Shown: in pieces, positions 46,546-57,271 of the stretch
How the letters are laid out: each line of letters starts with the position of its first letter
Numbering within the stretch: position 1 is the stretch's first letter
Assembly (NCBI GenBank): GCA_017459665.1
Contig: JAFUCN010000108.1
Span: forward strand, 1 to 59,816
DNA from: Methanobrevibacter sp.
GTDB taxonomy: Archaea > Methanobacteriota > Methanobacteria > Methanobacteriales > Methanobacteriaceae
Direction of reading: 5' to 3'
Length of the DNA: 59,816 nt
The notes under the pieces: generated by a model
The model's input: the letters and a program-made list of their open reading frames with translations, nothing else
Database searches by the model: none
What the model was told of the DNA's origin: nothing
Made by a program: the position numbers and the translations under genes

Positions 46546-47355
46546 ATGGACCGAAGCGTAGCCAATTTCAATACCCGATTAAGAACCATTAGGATAAGAG
46601 ATCTTCTTGTAGGTTTAATTGTCTCGTTTATCTTATTAATTGTTTTAATGGGAATTTTTCCAGAAATTTGGGAATCTGATGACTTGTTTTTCATTATTTA
46701 TGTAGGATTAATTCTACTGTTCTTTGCATGGGCTTTAAAGGGAACAAGAGGGTTGAATTCTGATTTTCAGGATGTTTTGAAAAAAGAAAACTTTAGAGAA
46801 ATCATTTATGTCTTCGCAATAAACATTATTTTTGCATGCCTATTCCTGTATCTGATTTCACTTTTGGATATGATACTGGGATTTGGTGACCCTACCTGGG
46901 TTTCCATTTGGGATATAGACAGCGTAAGTGTTGATTCATCATTATTGCTCTTTGACGCCATAGCTTCAATAATATTTGCCCCAGTTGTTGAGGAACTTAT
47001 TTTCAGAGGAATATTATTCAATAGATTAAAAATTAGAATTGGAATAATCCCTGCAATGATTCTTTCATCATTCTTGTTTGGAATTGGTCATGATTTCGGT
47101 GGAATAACAAGTGCATTTCTATTTGGAATGTGTATGTGCATATTATACTTAAAAACAGACAATATTCTAATTCCTATTAGCGTTCATTTTATAAATAACG
47201 TTGTGGCAACGGTTATGGAATTAACTCCATTTGATGCAGTTACAGCACAATTCCCATTGATAATTCCTTCATTAACAATAACACTGATTGGAACTTATTA
47301 CCTAATCAAATACATTGTTGATAAAACAACTGAAATTAAAAAGCAATATAGCTAA
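46546..47355 (+). CDS. CPBP-family intramembrane metalloprotease
   Basis: 269 residues, about eight membrane helices. EELIFRG (catalytic Glu pair), FGIGHDF and SVHFINN give the three conserved motifs of the CPBP (Abi/CAAX protease) family. Its substrate is unknown. The start has only a weak AGGCG upstream. Downstream it converges with the 123-residue gene. Confidence 0.88.
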   Translation: MDRSVANFNTRLRTIRIRDLLVGLIVSFILLIVLMGIFPEIWESDDLFFIIYVGLILLFFAWALKGTRGLNSDFQDVLKKENFREIIYVFAINIIFACLFLYLISLLDMILGFGDPTWVSIWDIDSVSVDSSLLLFDAIASIIFAPVVEELIFRGILFNRLKIRIGIIPAMILSSFLFGIGHDFGGITSAFLFGMCMCILYLKTDNILIPISVHFINNVVATVMELTPFDAVTAQFPLIIPSLTITLIGTYYLIKYIVDKTTEIKKQYS

Positions 47356-47367
47356 AAAAAGTTAAAA

Positions 47368-47739
47368 TTAGTGGAATCCACATCCACTACAAGTTTCACA
47401 TTTCTCTTCTTCAACAGGATCATATTGTTTATCCTCCTGAAGGGTTGCAGATATGAAATACTGATCCATTTCATCTTTATTTTTTAAAACTGGAGATATG
47501 CCTTTAAATTCACATCTCATATCACCGGTTCCACCAATATCTACTAAAATTGGCTCACCTAATTTAAATCTTTTGAAATATGCTTCGATTTCATCTTTTA
47601 AAGAGCCTGGAATTCTGAAATTGAAAGATAAGATATTATTTTCCTTCATTTTTAAACCGACATATTTTTGATCAATTTCATAATTCAAACCTAACTGTTT
47701 TTTGAAAATTATGTTTGTACCAATCTCATTAGATGTCAT
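47368..47739 (-). CDS. conserved hypothetical protein with Cys-rich tail
   Basis: 123 residues. The main part is soluble alpha/beta with LKDEIEAYFKRFKLGEPILVDIGGTGDMRCEF; the last 13 residues EEKCETCSGCGFH contain three Cys and a His likely to hold a metal. I know no function. GGAG before the ATG and a TATA element (47782-47792) support a single-gene unit divergent from the XRE-cupin gene. Confidence 0.65.
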   Translation of the reverse strand: MTSNEIGTNIIFKKQLGLNYEIDQKYVGLKMKENNILSFNFRIPGSLKDEIEAYFKRFKLGEPILVDIGGTGDMRCEFKGISPVLKNKDEMDQYFISATLQEDKQYDPVEEEKCETCSGCGFH

Positions 47740-47966
47740 TTATAATCTCCTTATTTTTAATTAAATTAGAATTATTGTTTGAAATATATAACTTTCCTAT
47801 AACATTCAACAAATCTGTACAATTTAAAAAATTTTCAAAATTAAAATTTATAACGAATTATCATGATTTTTAATAAGATTTATATAAAGTTAAATTCAAA
47901 ATTTATTATATGTTATAATATTATATTATTATATCAAAATCAATTAGAAAAATAGGTGTTTATAAA

Positions 47967-48518
47967 ATGAATGAATACAACAAAGATATTGGAAACAGAA
48001 TTAGAGAATTGAGAGAACTTTCAGACATTACAATTAAAGAAATTGCTGAAGAATTGAATATTAAAGAAGAAACTTACATCCAATATGAAAACGCTGAAGT
48101 AGACATTCCAGCAAGTTTTTTATATGAACTTGCACACATTTTCAAAGTTGATTTAGGATTATTATTAACTGGCGAAGAAAGCAGAATGAGCATCTTCGAT
48201 GTTACTCGTGCAAACAAAGGAGTTTCAGTTGATCGTAGGGAAGAATATACCCACGAGAATTTATGCTCCAATTTCATTCATAAACAGGCTGAAACATTCC
48301 TGGTTGTTGTGGACCCTGAAAAAAATCCCGTGCCTTCACTAAATTCACACCCTGGCCAAGAATTCAATTATGTTCTTGAAGGATCACTTAAAATTTACAT
48401 ACACAATAACGAAATCGTGTTAAACGAAGGAGATTGCATCTTCTTTGATTCAACACACAGACACGCAATGGTAGCACTTAACGATAAACCAGCTAAATTT
48501 TTAGCAGTAATCATATAA
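47967..48518 (+). CDS. XRE-type helix-turn-helix regulator with cupin domain
   Basis: 183 residues. Residues about 8-65 form a lambda-repressor-like HTH ([21 protein letters not shown].., [23 protein letters not shown]). Residues about 105-183 form a cupin ([37 protein letters not shown]) that binds a small ligand. Twenty bases before the acyl-CoA synthetase gene, so it probably controls this operon in response to a metabolite. GGTG before the ATG. Confidence 0.92.
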   Translation: MNEYNKDIGNRIRELRELSDITIKEIAEELNIKEETYIQYENAEVDIPASFLYELAHIFKVDLGLLLTGEESRMSIFDVTRANKGVSVDRREEYTHENLCSNFIHKQAETFLVVVDPEKNPVPSLNSHPGQEFNYVLEGSLKIYIHNNEIVLNEGDCIFFDSTHRHAMVALNDKPAKFLAVII

Positions 48519-48537
48519 TACTTACAGGAGATTAATA

Positions 48538-50211
48538 ATGACTTCACTTATAGAAAATTTTGTTGAGAGAGTTAATTTTGACTCTTATGAAGACTTTTTT
48601 GAGAATTTTAAACTTAAATACGATGATGATTTTAATTTTGGATTTGATGTTGTAGACAAATATGCAGAAATTGACCCTGATAAGATTGCATTAATCTGGA
48701 CCAATGACCACAATGAACATCATACTTTCACATTTAAAGACATGAAAGAATATTCCAATAAAACCGCAAATTTATTCAAACGTTTAGGAATTAAAAAAGG
48801 CGATTCAGTAATGCTAACCCTTAAAAACAGATATGAATGGTGGTTCTGTATGGTTGCATTACACAAAATCGGTGCAATAGCTATTCCTGGAACCCATATG
48901 TTAAAACTTCACGACATTGACTTCAGATTAAAACAGGCAGAAGTAAAACTCGTCGTATCAATAGAAGAAGATTCCCTTCTTCCCGATTATGAAAAGGCTC
49001 AAGAGGAATTAGGAATTGACCTTAAAAAATTAGTTATCGAAACTGAAAGAGATGGTTGGATTAATTTCAACGAAGCAATTGAAAAGGAAAGCCCTGTATT
49101 TGAAAGACCAACCGGTGAAGATAAAACCTATGCAGAAGAAGTATTCTTAATCTATTTCACCTCAGGAACCAGCGGACTTCCAAAAATGGTTTCACATAAG
49201 CATACCTATGCTTTAGGACACATTCCAACTGCTAAATATTGGCACAATGTCGTGGAAGATGGAATACACCACAGTGCAGCAGATACCGGATGGGGAAAAG
49301 CTGTATGGGGAAACATCTATGGCCAATGGATCAGCGGAACCGGAATATTCATTTATGATTATGACAGATTTAACGGAATCAAATTGCTTGAAAAGGTAAT
49401 TGAAAATAAGGTAAATACTTTCTGTGCTCCTCCAACAGTTTACAGGTTCTTGATTAAGGAAAACATCAAAGGTTATGACTTTTCAAATTTCACTTATGTA
49501 ACTACTGCAGGAGAACCTTTACCTCCTGAAGTTTCAGACAGATTCTATGACATTTCAGGTTTAAGAATCAAAGAAGGATTCGGACAGACTGAAACCGTAT
49601 TATCCATCGGAACATTCATCTGGTTAGATGCTAAAGTCGGGTCCATAGGAAAACCTTCTCCATTATTTGATTTAAGATTATTAGATGAAAACCATGAAAG
49701 AGTAGAAATTGGAGATGAAGGAGAACTTTGTTTCAAACTTGAAGACGGACCAAATCCAGGATTATTCAAAGAATATTACAAAGATCCTGTTAAACAGGCT
49801 CAACAAATCCATGACGGATATTACCATTGTGGAGATACCGCTTGGGTTGATGAAGACGGATATGTACACTTTGTCGGAAGAAACGATGACATAATCAAAT
49901 CTTCAGGTTACCGTATCGGACCGTATGAAGTTGAAAGTGCAGTATTGTCTCACGAAGCAGTATCAAACTGTGCAATTACCGCTTATCCTGATGAAGTCAG
50001 AGGCCAAATTGTAAAAGCAACCATTATATTGCAACCTGGCTTCGAACCATCAGAAAAACTTACAAAAGACATACAAAATCATGTTAAAAACGTTACAGCT
50101 CCTTATAAATACCCAAGAATGATTGAATATGTGGATGAAATCCCAGAAACAATCAGTGGTAAAACAAGGAGAGTTGAAATTAGAGAAAATGATAAAAATA
50201 AACTAAATTAG
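48538..50211 (+). CDS. AMP-forming acyl-CoA synthetase (acetyl-CoA synthetase-like)
   Basis: 557 residues. It activates a carboxylic acid with ATP to acyl-AMP and then to acyl-CoA. P-loop YFTSGTSGLPKMVSH, EGFGQTETV adenylate site, GDTAWVDEDGYVHFVGR hinge and SGKTRRVEIRE with the catalytic Lys are all present. Together with the Vor enzyme next door, the likely substrates are branched-chain or aromatic acids whose CoA esters are reductively carboxylated; this is inferred from context. GGAG before the ATG. Confidence 0.9.
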   Translation: MTSLIENFVERVNFDSYEDFFENFKLKYDDDFNFGFDVVDKYAEIDPDKIALIWTNDHNEHHTFTFKDMKEYSNKTANLFKRLGIKKGDSVMLTLKNRYEWWFCMVALHKIGAIAIPGTHMLKLHDIDFRLKQAEVKLVVSIEEDSLLPDYEKAQEELGIDLKKLVIETERDGWINFNEAIEKESPVFERPTGEDKTYAEEVFLIYFTSGTSGLPKMVSHKHTYALGHIPTAKYWHNVVEDGIHHSAADTGWGKAVWGNIYGQWISGTGIFIYDYDRFNGIKLLEKVIENKVNTFCAPPTVYRFLIKENIKGYDFSNFTYVTTAGEPLPPEVSDRFYDISGLRIKEGFGQTETVLSIGTFIWLDAKVGSIGKPSPLFDLRLLDENHERVEIGDEGELCFKLEDGPNPGLFKEYYKDPVKQAQQIHDGYYHCGDTAWVDEDGYVHFVGRNDDIIKSSGYRIGPYEVESAVLSHEAVSNCAITAYPDEVRGQIVKATIILQPGFEPSEKLTKDIQNHVKNVTAPYKYPRMIEYVDEIPETISGKTRRVEIRENDKNKLN

Positions 50212-50219
50212 AGGATAGA

Positions 50220-50504
50220 ATGACAGAAGAAATATCTTATCCAGTTATTGATAAAGAACTCTGCAAAGGATGTCACAGATGTATCGTGGGATGTCCTCAA
50301 AATGCAATTTTACTTAGTGATGAGATGAACAATGCTGGATACCAATTTGCTTATTATAGCGGAAATGGTTGTACAGGATGTAAAGACTGTTATTTTACAT
50401 GTCCTGAACCATTAGCGCTTGAAGTACATCAATATAAAAAAATCGTTAATGATGAAGTTGGAAGAATGATTAAAGCCAAAGTTGCTAACAAAGGGGGAAA
50501 ATAA
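50220..50504 (+). CDS. vorC: 2-oxoacid:ferredoxin oxidoreductase, ferredoxin (delta) subunit
   Basis: 94 residues with two [4Fe-4S] motifs, CKGCHRCIVGCPQNA and CTGCKDCYFTCPEP. It passes electrons from the TPP site to ferredoxin. GAGG before the ATG, directly before vorB. The Vor naming follows the C-B-A order and the fused A subunit of Methanothermobacter; an indolepyruvate or ketoglutarate enzyme is less likely. Confidence 0.85.
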   Translation: MTEEISYPVIDKELCKGCHRCIVGCPQNAILLSDEMNNAGYQFAYYSGNGCTGCKDCYFTCPEPLALEVHQYKKIVNDEVGRMIKAKVANKGGK

Positions 50505-51620
50505 ATGAGCAATCAAATGGTAAAAGGAAATACTGCCGTTGTCATTGGTGCAATGTATGCCGGCTGTGACTGTTTCTTTGGATACCCGATTACTCCTGCA
50601 AGTGAAATTTTACATGAAGCATCCAAATATTTCCCGATGGTTGGAAGAAACTTTGTTCAGGCTGAAAGTGAAGAAGCATCAATCAACATGGTTTATGGTG
50701 CATCAGGTACCGGACACAGAGTTATGACTTCCTCATCAGGACCGGGCATCAGTTTAATGCAGGAAGGATTCACTTTCCTTGCAGGTTCTGAATTGCCTGC
50801 AGTTATAGTTGATATTATGAGAGCAGGACCTGGACTTGGAAATATCGGACCGGAACAAGGAGATTATAATCAGGTTGTTAAAGGTGGAGGTCATGGGAAC
50901 TATAAAAATATAGTTTTAGCACCTAACAGCGTTCAAGAGATGTGTGATTTAACCATGAAAGCGTTTGAACTTGCAGACAAATGGAGAAATCCTGTTGTAG
51001 TTCTTGCTGACGGTACACTCGGCCAGATGGCTGAACCATTGGTTTTCCCTGAAAAAGCAATTGAACCTAAAAACGACAAAGACTGGGCAGTAAAAGGAAC
51101 CAAAGAGACTATGGACAATCTCATTACTTCAATTTTCAATGACTTTAATGACCTTGAAGATTTCAACTATAAACTTCAGGAAAAATATGCTAAAATCGAT
51201 GCTGAAGAAGTTATTGTTGACGAATATATGGTGGATGATGCTGATATCGTTTTAGTTTCATATGGAATAAGTTCAAGAATTGCAAGGTCAGCTGTAGACA
51301 AAAGTCGTGCAAACGGTTTAAAAGTTGGACTTTTAAGACCTATTACATTATCACCTTTCCCAGTTGACAGAATAAAAGAATTGTCAGATAAGGGCGTCAG
51401 TTTCATTTCTGTTGAAATGAGTAACGGTCAATTATTAGCAGATGTTCAATTTGCAGCTTTAAGAAAAGAAGACACTTATCTTGTAAACAGAATGGGCGGC
51501 AATCTGATTGAACTGAAACATATTCTCGCAAAAATCTATGAAATTGCAGGATATGAAGGCGAAGAAATAGATACTTCAAGAAGAAGTGATGAAAAGGCTA
51601 GTCCGAATATTATCGATTAA
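50505..51620 (+). CDS. vorB: 2-oxoacid:ferredoxin oxidoreductase, alpha subunit
   Basis: 371 residues. [29 protein letters not shown] opening and [10 protein letters not shown]-like pyrimidine-domain stretch ([19 protein letters not shown]) are typical of the alpha subunit, with the C-terminal domain II ([16 protein letters not shown]). Works with vorA and vorC in reversible oxidative decarboxylation of 2-oxoacids to acyl-CoA. In methanogens it probably runs in the synthetic direction. Its ATG follows the vorC stop at once. Confidence 0.88.
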   Translation: MSNQMVKGNTAVVIGAMYAGCDCFFGYPITPASEILHEASKYFPMVGRNFVQAESEEASINMVYGASGTGHRVMTSSSGPGISLMQEGFTFLAGSELPAVIVDIMRAGPGLGNIGPEQGDYNQVVKGGGHGNYKNIVLAPNSVQEMCDLTMKAFELADKWRNPVVVLADGTLGQMAEPLVFPEKAIEPKNDKDWAVKGTKETMDNLITSIFNDFNDLEDFNYKLQEKYAKIDAEEVIVDEYMVDDADIVLVSYGISSRIARSAVDKSRANGLKVGLLRPITLSPFPVDRIKELSDKGVSFISVEMSNGQLLADVQFAALRKEDTYLVNRMGGNLIELKHILAKIYEIAGYEGEEIDTSRRSDEKASPNIID

Positions 51621-51633
51621 GGATGTGGAAAAA

Positions 51634-53073
51634 ATGAGTGAAGAAATTAATAAAGATTATGAATTGCAGATACGTAGAAATCCACAATCCCTTTTAGAAG
51701 AGTATCCTAGAAAAGGAACTAATATTAAATCAACACACTATTGTGCTGGCTGTGGACATGGAATTTTACACAAATTAATTGCTGAATGTATGGACGAACT
51801 TGGAATACAGGAAAGATGTGTTATGATTTCCCCTGTAGGTTGTTCAGTATATGCATATTTCTACTTTAACTGTGGAAACTTCCAGACTGCACACGGAAGA
51901 GCTCCTGCTGTTGCTACAGGTATTTCAAGAGCTGAAGATAATGCCATTGTTATGAGTTATCAGGGAGACGGAGACTTAGCTTCAATCGGTTTGAATGAAA
52001 CTCTGCAGGCTGCAAACAGAGGAGAAAAGATTGCAGTATTTTTCGTAAACAACACAGTTTACGGAATGACTGGTGGGCAAATGGCTCCAACAACATTAAT
52101 CGGAGAAAAAACCGTTACATGCCAAACCGGTAGAGATCCAGATTATGCAGGACACCCTACCCACATGTGTGAGTTAATCAACACATTAAAAGCACCTGTA
52201 TTTATTGAAAGAGTGTCTCTTGCAAATCCTTTAAAAATCAGACTTGCTAAATATGCAATCAAACAGGCATTAACCGTTCAAAAAGAAGGAAAAGGATATT
52301 CATTTGTTGAAGTATTATCACCTTGTCCTACCAACTTAAAACAGGATGTTGTAAGTGCTCAGAAATTTATTGAAGAACAGATGGAAAAAGAGTTCCCTGT
52401 TAAAAACTTCAGGAATAATTTATATACAAAAGAGCCTGTCCAAAGACCTGCAAGTGACTTTTCAACAGAATCATTAGATAAAATCTTTAATGTTTCAAGA
52501 AGCGAAGATGCAGGTTATGTTGATGATGATATCAAACCGGTGAGCATTAAAGTTTCCGGATTCGGAGGTCAGGGAGTTTTAAGTGCAGGACTTACCATTG
52601 CACAGGCAGCATGTGCTGAAGGAAGACATGTTTCATGGTATCCTAGTTACGGACCGGAACAAAGAGGTGGAAAATCCAATTGTTCTGTTGTAATTTCCAA
52701 TGAAACAATAGGAACTCCTGTTGTTGATGATATTGACATTCTTATTGCTTTAAACAAACCTTCTTTAGAACAGTTCTCACAGGATGTTAAAGAAGGCGGA
52801 GTAATACTTTACGATGCAAAAATTGGTGAATTTGAAACCGATAGAGATATCAAAGTTATTTCAATGCCTTGTGTAGACATTGCAGAAGAACATGGAAATG
52901 CCAGAACTGCAAACACTGCACTTTTAGGTGCATTAACAGAATTAAGTGATGTTTTAAAACGTGAAAGTTATGAAAACGCTATTCGTGAAATGTTTGCATC
53001 CAAACCTAAAGTTATCGATGTAAATATTGAAGTCTTAGAAGCTGGAGCTGAATGGTTAAAAAACAATTCATAA
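51634..53073 (+). CDS. vorA: 2-oxoacid:ferredoxin oxidoreductase, fused beta-gamma subunit
   Basis: 479 residues from ATG 51634, with AAGGATGTGG upstream; the frame starting 51586 lies in the end of vorB. Residues about 35-260 are the TPP-binding beta part ([43 protein letters not shown]). After a linker, about 305-479 are the gamma part ([32 protein letters not shown]). The beta-gamma fusion is the arrangement of VorA in Methanothermobacter, where three genes rather than four encode the enzyme. Confidence 0.88.
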   Translation: MSEEINKDYELQIRRNPQSLLEEYPRKGTNIKSTHYCAGCGHGILHKLIAECMDELGIQERCVMISPVGCSVYAYFYFNCGNFQTAHGRAPAVATGISRAEDNAIVMSYQGDGDLASIGLNETLQAANRGEKIAVFFVNNTVYGMTGGQMAPTTLIGEKTVTCQTGRDPDYAGHPTHMCELINTLKAPVFIERVSLANPLKIRLAKYAIKQALTVQKEGKGYSFVEVLSPCPTNLKQDVVSAQKFIEEQMEKEFPVKNFRNNLYTKEPVQRPASDFSTESLDKIFNVSRSEDAGYVDDDIKPVSIKVSGFGGQGVLSAGLTIAQAACAEGRHVSWYPSYGPEQRGGKSNCSVVISNETIGTPVVDDIDILIALNKPSLEQFSQDVKEGGVILYDAKIGEFETDRDIKVISMPCVDIAEEHGNARTANTALLGALTELSDVLKRESYENAIREMFASKPKVIDVNIEVLEAGAEWLKNNS

Positions 53074-53083
53074 GTGTGATTTG

Positions 53084-54394
53084 ATGACATATAAAGAAAT
53101 TTCAAGAAGTTATTTGGAAAATTACGGTTTAGGTATAGGAGACACCATTAAAGTAAATAAAGAAGACATTTCCTATACTGGTATTTTACTTGACCGACCA
53201 GAAGATGCCGATGACGGATATATCGTTTTGAAGTTATCAAGCGGATATAATATAGGCATAGCTATTGAAAGCACTACTGCAGAGTTAATTGAAAAAGGAG
53301 ATAAACCTAAAATCGGTTACGATGAAACTGAAATTCCTAAAGATGAATCCAAACAGAATATTTCAATCGTGTCAACCGGCGGTACCGTATCATCCGTTAT
53401 TGACTACAGAACTGGAGCTGTACATCCTAAGTTTACTGCATCAGACCTTGTTAAGGCCAACCCAGAATTATTAGATTATGCCAATTACAATGTAAAGGCA
53501 TTATATAATATTTTAAGTGAAAATATGAAACCTGAATACTGGGTTAAAGCTGCTGAAGAAATAGCTTCAGACATCAATGATGGAACTGACGGTATTGTAA
53601 TAGCTCATGGTACTGATACAATGCACTATACTGCAGCTGCATTAAGCTTTATGATCAAAACACCTGTTCCAATTATAATTACAGGAGCCCAAAGAAGTTC
53701 AGACAGACCTTCAAGTGATGCCAACATTAACTTGATTGATTCTGTGATTGCTGCAAAATCTGACATTGCAGAAGTTTGTGTCTGCATGCATGGAAGTTTA
53801 AATGACCAATACACTTACCTGCACAAAGGAACCAAAGTCAGAAAGATGCATACTTCCAGAAGAGATACTTTCAGAAGCATCAATGCTCAGCCAATAGCTA
53901 AAATCCAGAATAGAAAAGTCAACATTAATCCTGATTACGAGTACACTAAAAGAGGAGAAAATGAACTTGAACTGAATACTGGAATTGAAGAGAAAGTCGG
54001 ATTCATCAAGAGTTTTCCGGGAATTTCTGAAGAATATGTTGAATATCACATTGACAAAGGATATAAAGGTCTCGTTATTGAAGGAACAGGACTCGGACAT
54101 GTTCCGAATAATTTAATTGACTCATTTAAAAGAGCAAGAGACGAAAATATTCCAGTAATTATGACCTCACAATGTCTTTACGGAAGGGTAAACATGAATG
54201 TTTACTCAACAGGCCGTGAAATACTTGATGCAGGAGTAATATCAGGTCTTGACATGACACCGGAAACAACTTATGTCAAATTATGCTGGGCATTGGGTCA
54301 AAGTGACGATTACAGTAAAGTAAAAGAGATTATGCATGAAAATATTGCAGGTGAATTCAGCAAGAAATCATCAATCAAGGATTTCTTAAATTAA
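53084..54394 (+). CDS. gatD: Glu-tRNA(Gln) amidotransferase subunit D
   Basis: 436 residues. Residues about 1-85 form the AnsB-like N-terminal beta domain; the rest is an L-asparaginase fold with the catalytic Thr in [23 protein letters not shown] and [16 protein letters not shown]. It frees ammonia from glutamine for GatE. The start is ATG 53084 rather than TTG 53081. Archaeal GatDE makes Gln-tRNA(Gln), since most archaea lack a glutaminyl-tRNA synthetase. Confidence 0.96.
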   Translation: MTYKEISRSYLENYGLGIGDTIKVNKEDISYTGILLDRPEDADDGYIVLKLSSGYNIGIAIESTTAELIEKGDKPKIGYDETEIPKDESKQNISIVSTGGTVSSVIDYRTGAVHPKFTASDLVKANPELLDYANYNVKALYNILSENMKPEYWVKAAEEIASDINDGTDGIVIAHGTDTMHYTAAALSFMIKTPVPIIITGAQRSSDRPSSDANINLIDSVIAAKSDIAEVCVCMHGSLNDQYTYLHKGTKVRKMHTSRRDTFRSINAQPIAKIQNRKVNINPDYEYTKRGENELELNTGIEEKVGFIKSFPGISEEYVEYHIDKGYKGLVIEGTGLGHVPNNLIDSFKRARDENIPVIMTSQCLYGRVNMNVYSTGREILDAGVISGLDMTPETTYVKLCWALGQSDDYSKVKEIMHENIAGEFSKKSSIKDFLN

Positions 54395-54406
54395 GGAGCT
54401 GTTAAG

Positions 54407-56272
54407 ATGGATTATGAAAAATTAGGATTAAAAATGGGACTTGAAATTCACCAACAATTAAACAGTGAGCATAAATTATTCTGTCCTTGTAAAACAGAAC
54501 TTGTTGATGATGATTTTGATGAAATGGTTCAAAGAAAATTAAGGCCAACCCAATCTGAACTTGGAGAAATCGACAGAGCAGCTTTACAGGAATCTCTAAG
54601 AGGTCTTAACTTCAAATATGAAAACTTCGAAAAACATACATGTCTTGTTGAAAACGATGATGAACCACCACACAGTCTAAACGAAGAGGCTTTAGACATT
54701 TGTATTACAATAGCTTGTTTGATGAACATGCATATTGTAGATGAATTCCATACCATGAGAAAACAGGTTATTGATGGAAGTAACACCGGAGGTTTTCAAA
54801 GAACAGGTATGGTTGCAACCGACGGTTACCTAGACACTCCATATGGAAAAGTAATTATTGAAAGCCTTGGTCTTGAAGAAGATGCTGCAAGAAGAATTGA
54901 AACCAAAGATGGATTTACCGAATTCAGACTAGACAGGTTAGGTATTCCTCTTGCTGAAATTACAACAGACCCTTCAATGCACCATCCAGACCAGGTAAGA
55001 GAAGTTGCATACATGCTTGGTCAGATATTAAGAAGTACCAATGTTAAAAGAGGTCTTGGAACAATCAGACAGGACTTAAACATTTCAATTGCCGAAGGTG
55101 CACGTGTGGAAATCAAAGGTGTGCAAGATTTAGACTTAATGGCTGAAATCGTAAACCGTGAAGTCACAAGACAACTTGAATTAATTGACATCAAAAAAGA
55201 GTTAGCTTCAAGAAACGCTGAAGTTTTAGAAGAAATTCACACATTAGATGAATTATTCGAAGATACTGAATCCAAAATTTTAAAATCAGCTGAAACAATT
55301 AAAGCAGTTGTTCTTAAAGGTTTTGATGGTTTGATTGGTCGTGAAGTCCAACCTGGCAGAAGATTTGGAACTGAAATTGCAAGTTATGCTAAAAAACGTG
55401 GCGTTTCAGGAATATTCCATTCCGATGAACTGCCAGCTTATGGAATTACAGCTGAAGAAGTTGAAAAGGTTAATGACTTTTTAAACATTGGCGATGATGA
55501 TGCATTCATTATTGTAGCACATGACGAAGACATTGCTCTTTCTGCATTAGAAGAAGTTAAAAGAAGAGCTAACTTAGGTCTTGAAGGCGTTGTTGAAGAA
55601 ACAAGAAAAGCACTTGAAGACGGAAATACTGAATACATGAGACCACTTCCGACTGCAAACAGGATGTATCTTGAAACTGATATACCATTATTTAAGATTA
55701 CATCTGATAGAATCGAACCGATAGCTAACAATCTACCTGAACTTCCTGATGTTAAACAAGCAAGAATTATTGAAGAATATGATTTAAGTGAAGATTTGGC
55801 AACACAACTTGTTAAAAGACAGGAAGCAGACATGTTTGAAGCTATTTTAAGTGATGTTGATGTTGATGCAACCCCTGTTGCTTCACTTCTCGCATACGAT
55901 TTACGTGAAATCAAAAGGGAAGGCCATAACATTAATGTGTTAACATTAGACCACTTCAAAAGCATTTTCACTTTACTTGCTGAAGGTAAAATTGCAAAGG
56001 ACAGCATTCGTAAATTAGCAATTGAAACCATCAAAGCGCCAGAAATGGAAATTTCCGAAATTGCTGAGAAAAACAACTTGACTATGCTCAGTGAAGATGA
56101 CGTTAAAAATATCATTGCAGAAATTGTAGCAAACAATGAAGGAATGGTAAAAGAACGTCAAATGGGAGCTATGGGTCCTTTGATGGGAATGTGCATGAAA
56201 CAACTTAAAGGAAAAGCTGACGGAAGCTTAGTCAACCAGGTTGTTCGTGAAGAAATTCAAAAATTAATTTAA
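54407..56272 (+). CDS. gatE: Glu-tRNA(Gln) amidotransferase subunit E
   Basis: 621 residues, full length. [19 protein letters not shown] start, EDAARRIE and [18 protein letters not shown] in the cradle domain, an AspRS-like insertion at about 290-400 (archaeal hallmark) and the C-terminal YqeY-like tail. It binds Glu-tRNA(Gln), activates the Glu with ATP and amidates it with ammonia from GatD. GGAG before the ATG, 12 bases after gatD. A strong terminator follows. Confidence 0.97.
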   Translation: MDYEKLGLKMGLEIHQQLNSEHKLFCPCKTELVDDDFDEMVQRKLRPTQSELGEIDRAALQESLRGLNFKYENFEKHTCLVENDDEPPHSLNEEALDICITIACLMNMHIVDEFHTMRKQVIDGSNTGGFQRTGMVATDGYLDTPYGKVIIESLGLEEDAARRIETKDGFTEFRLDRLGIPLAEITTDPSMHHPDQVREVAYMLGQILRSTNVKRGLGTIRQDLNISIAEGARVEIKGVQDLDLMAEIVNREVTRQLELIDIKKELASRNAEVLEEIHTLDELFEDTESKILKSAETIKAVVLKGFDGLIGREVQPGRRFGTEIASYAKKRGVSGIFHSDELPAYGITAEEVEKVNDFLNIGDDDAFIIVAHDEDIALSALEEVKRRANLGLEGVVEETRKALEDGNTEYMRPLPTANRMYLETDIPLFKITSDRIEPIANNLPELPDVKQARIIEEYDLSEDLATQLVKRQEADMFEAILSDVDVDATPVASLLAYDLREIKREGHNINVLTLDHFKSIFTLLAEGKIAKDSIRKLAIETIKAPEMEISEIAEKNNLTMLSEDDVKNIIAEIVANNEGMVKERQMGAMGPLMGMCMKQLKGKADGSLVNQVVREEIQKLI

Positions 56273-56300
56273 GTTAATCATATGATTAACTTCTTTTTTT
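56271..56300 (+). terminator. terminator after gatE
   Basis: A perfect 11-bp inverted repeat (AAGTTAATCAT / ATGATTAACTT, 56271-56292) followed by a seven-T run, starting at the gatE stop codon. Confidence 0.85.
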
Positions 56301-56395
56301 ATACTTTTTATACATGAAAAACTTGCTCATAACTCATTTGTTCAATTTAACTATTATATATACTTGAAAAAACAAATAAGCATATAGGTGATAAA

Positions 56396-57184
56396 TTGAA
56401 CAAGTTAGATGATATTATTGTTTCAAGAGCAATTATCGAAGAATTCATGAATGATTTTCTAGACTACACAGATATTGATGTAGCTATCGGTGGTGGAGGA
56501 CCATCCGGAATCACCGCAGGATACTATCTTGCAAAAGCAGGATACAAAGTGGCATTATTTGAAAGAAAACTCTCCATTGGTGGAGGAATGTGGGGAGGAG
56601 GAATGATGTTTAACAAAGTAGTTGTGCAAGAGGAAGGATGCAGAATCCTTGATGAGTTTGGAATCAACTACAAAAAATATCAGGACAATTACTATACCGC
56701 AGACTCCATAGAATGCACTTCCACACTTACATCTAAAGCAACTCAAGCTGGCCTTAAAGTGTTTAACTTAATGTCAATTGAGGATTTAATGGTGCGTGAA
56801 AACGGAATAAACGGAGTTGTCCTCAACTGGAGTTCAGTTGAAATGAGTGGCCTACATATAGATCCACTTACAATCAGATCCAAAGCGGTTATTGATGCAA
56901 CAGGACATCCATTAGAAATAATCAAGATTGTTCAAAACAAAATGGAAGCTCCACTAAACACTAAAACCGGTAAAATCATGGGAGAAAAATCCATGTGGGC
57001 TGACCGTGCTGAAGGGAAAATCTTAGATAATGTAAATGAAGTCTATCCAGGATTATACGTTACAGGTATGACTGCAAATGCTGTTCACGGTTCACAGCGT
57101 ATGGGACCAATCTTTGGAGGAATGCTTTTAAGTGGTGAATACGTCGCTAAAAAAGTAGCTGAAGATTTGGAAAACAGGAAATGA
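56396..57184 (+). CDS. thi4: thiazole synthase Thi4 (archaeal, His-type)
   Basis: 262 residues. It makes the thiazole part of thiamine (as adenylated thiazole) from NAD and glycine. Rossmann motif [38 protein letters not shown] and [21 protein letters not shown]-terminus. The position of the sulfur-donating Cys of yeast Thi4 is His here (DATGHPLEI), as in other methanogens that use free sulfide instead, so the enzyme should be catalytic. The start is TTG 56396 after AGGTGATAAA; there is no ATG in a suitable place. Confidence 0.93.
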   Translation: MNKLDDIIVSRAIIEEFMNDFLDYTDIDVAIGGGGPSGITAGYYLAKAGYKVALFERKLSIGGGMWGGGMMFNKVVVQEEGCRILDEFGINYKKYQDNYYTADSIECTSTLTSKATQAGLKVFNLMSIEDLMVRENGINGVVLNWSSVEMSGLHIDPLTIRSKAVIDATGHPLEIIKIVQNKMEAPLNTKTGKIMGEKSMWADRAEGKILDNVNEVYPGLYVTGMTANAVHGSQRMGPIFGGMLLSGEYVAKKVAEDLENRK

Positions 57185-57271
57185 ATAACTAAAAAACCAT
57201 CACCAACAACTAACCATTTTCAAAAAATATTTTTATTAGCGATTTATAAAAATATCCATAACGAATGTTAA

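Noticed and set aside
55438-56136. 232-codon frame on the minus strand inside gatE
   Set aside because: It is the mirror of a strongly conserved gene. Its Ser/Leu-rich product is typical of antisense frames in A/T-rich coding DNA.
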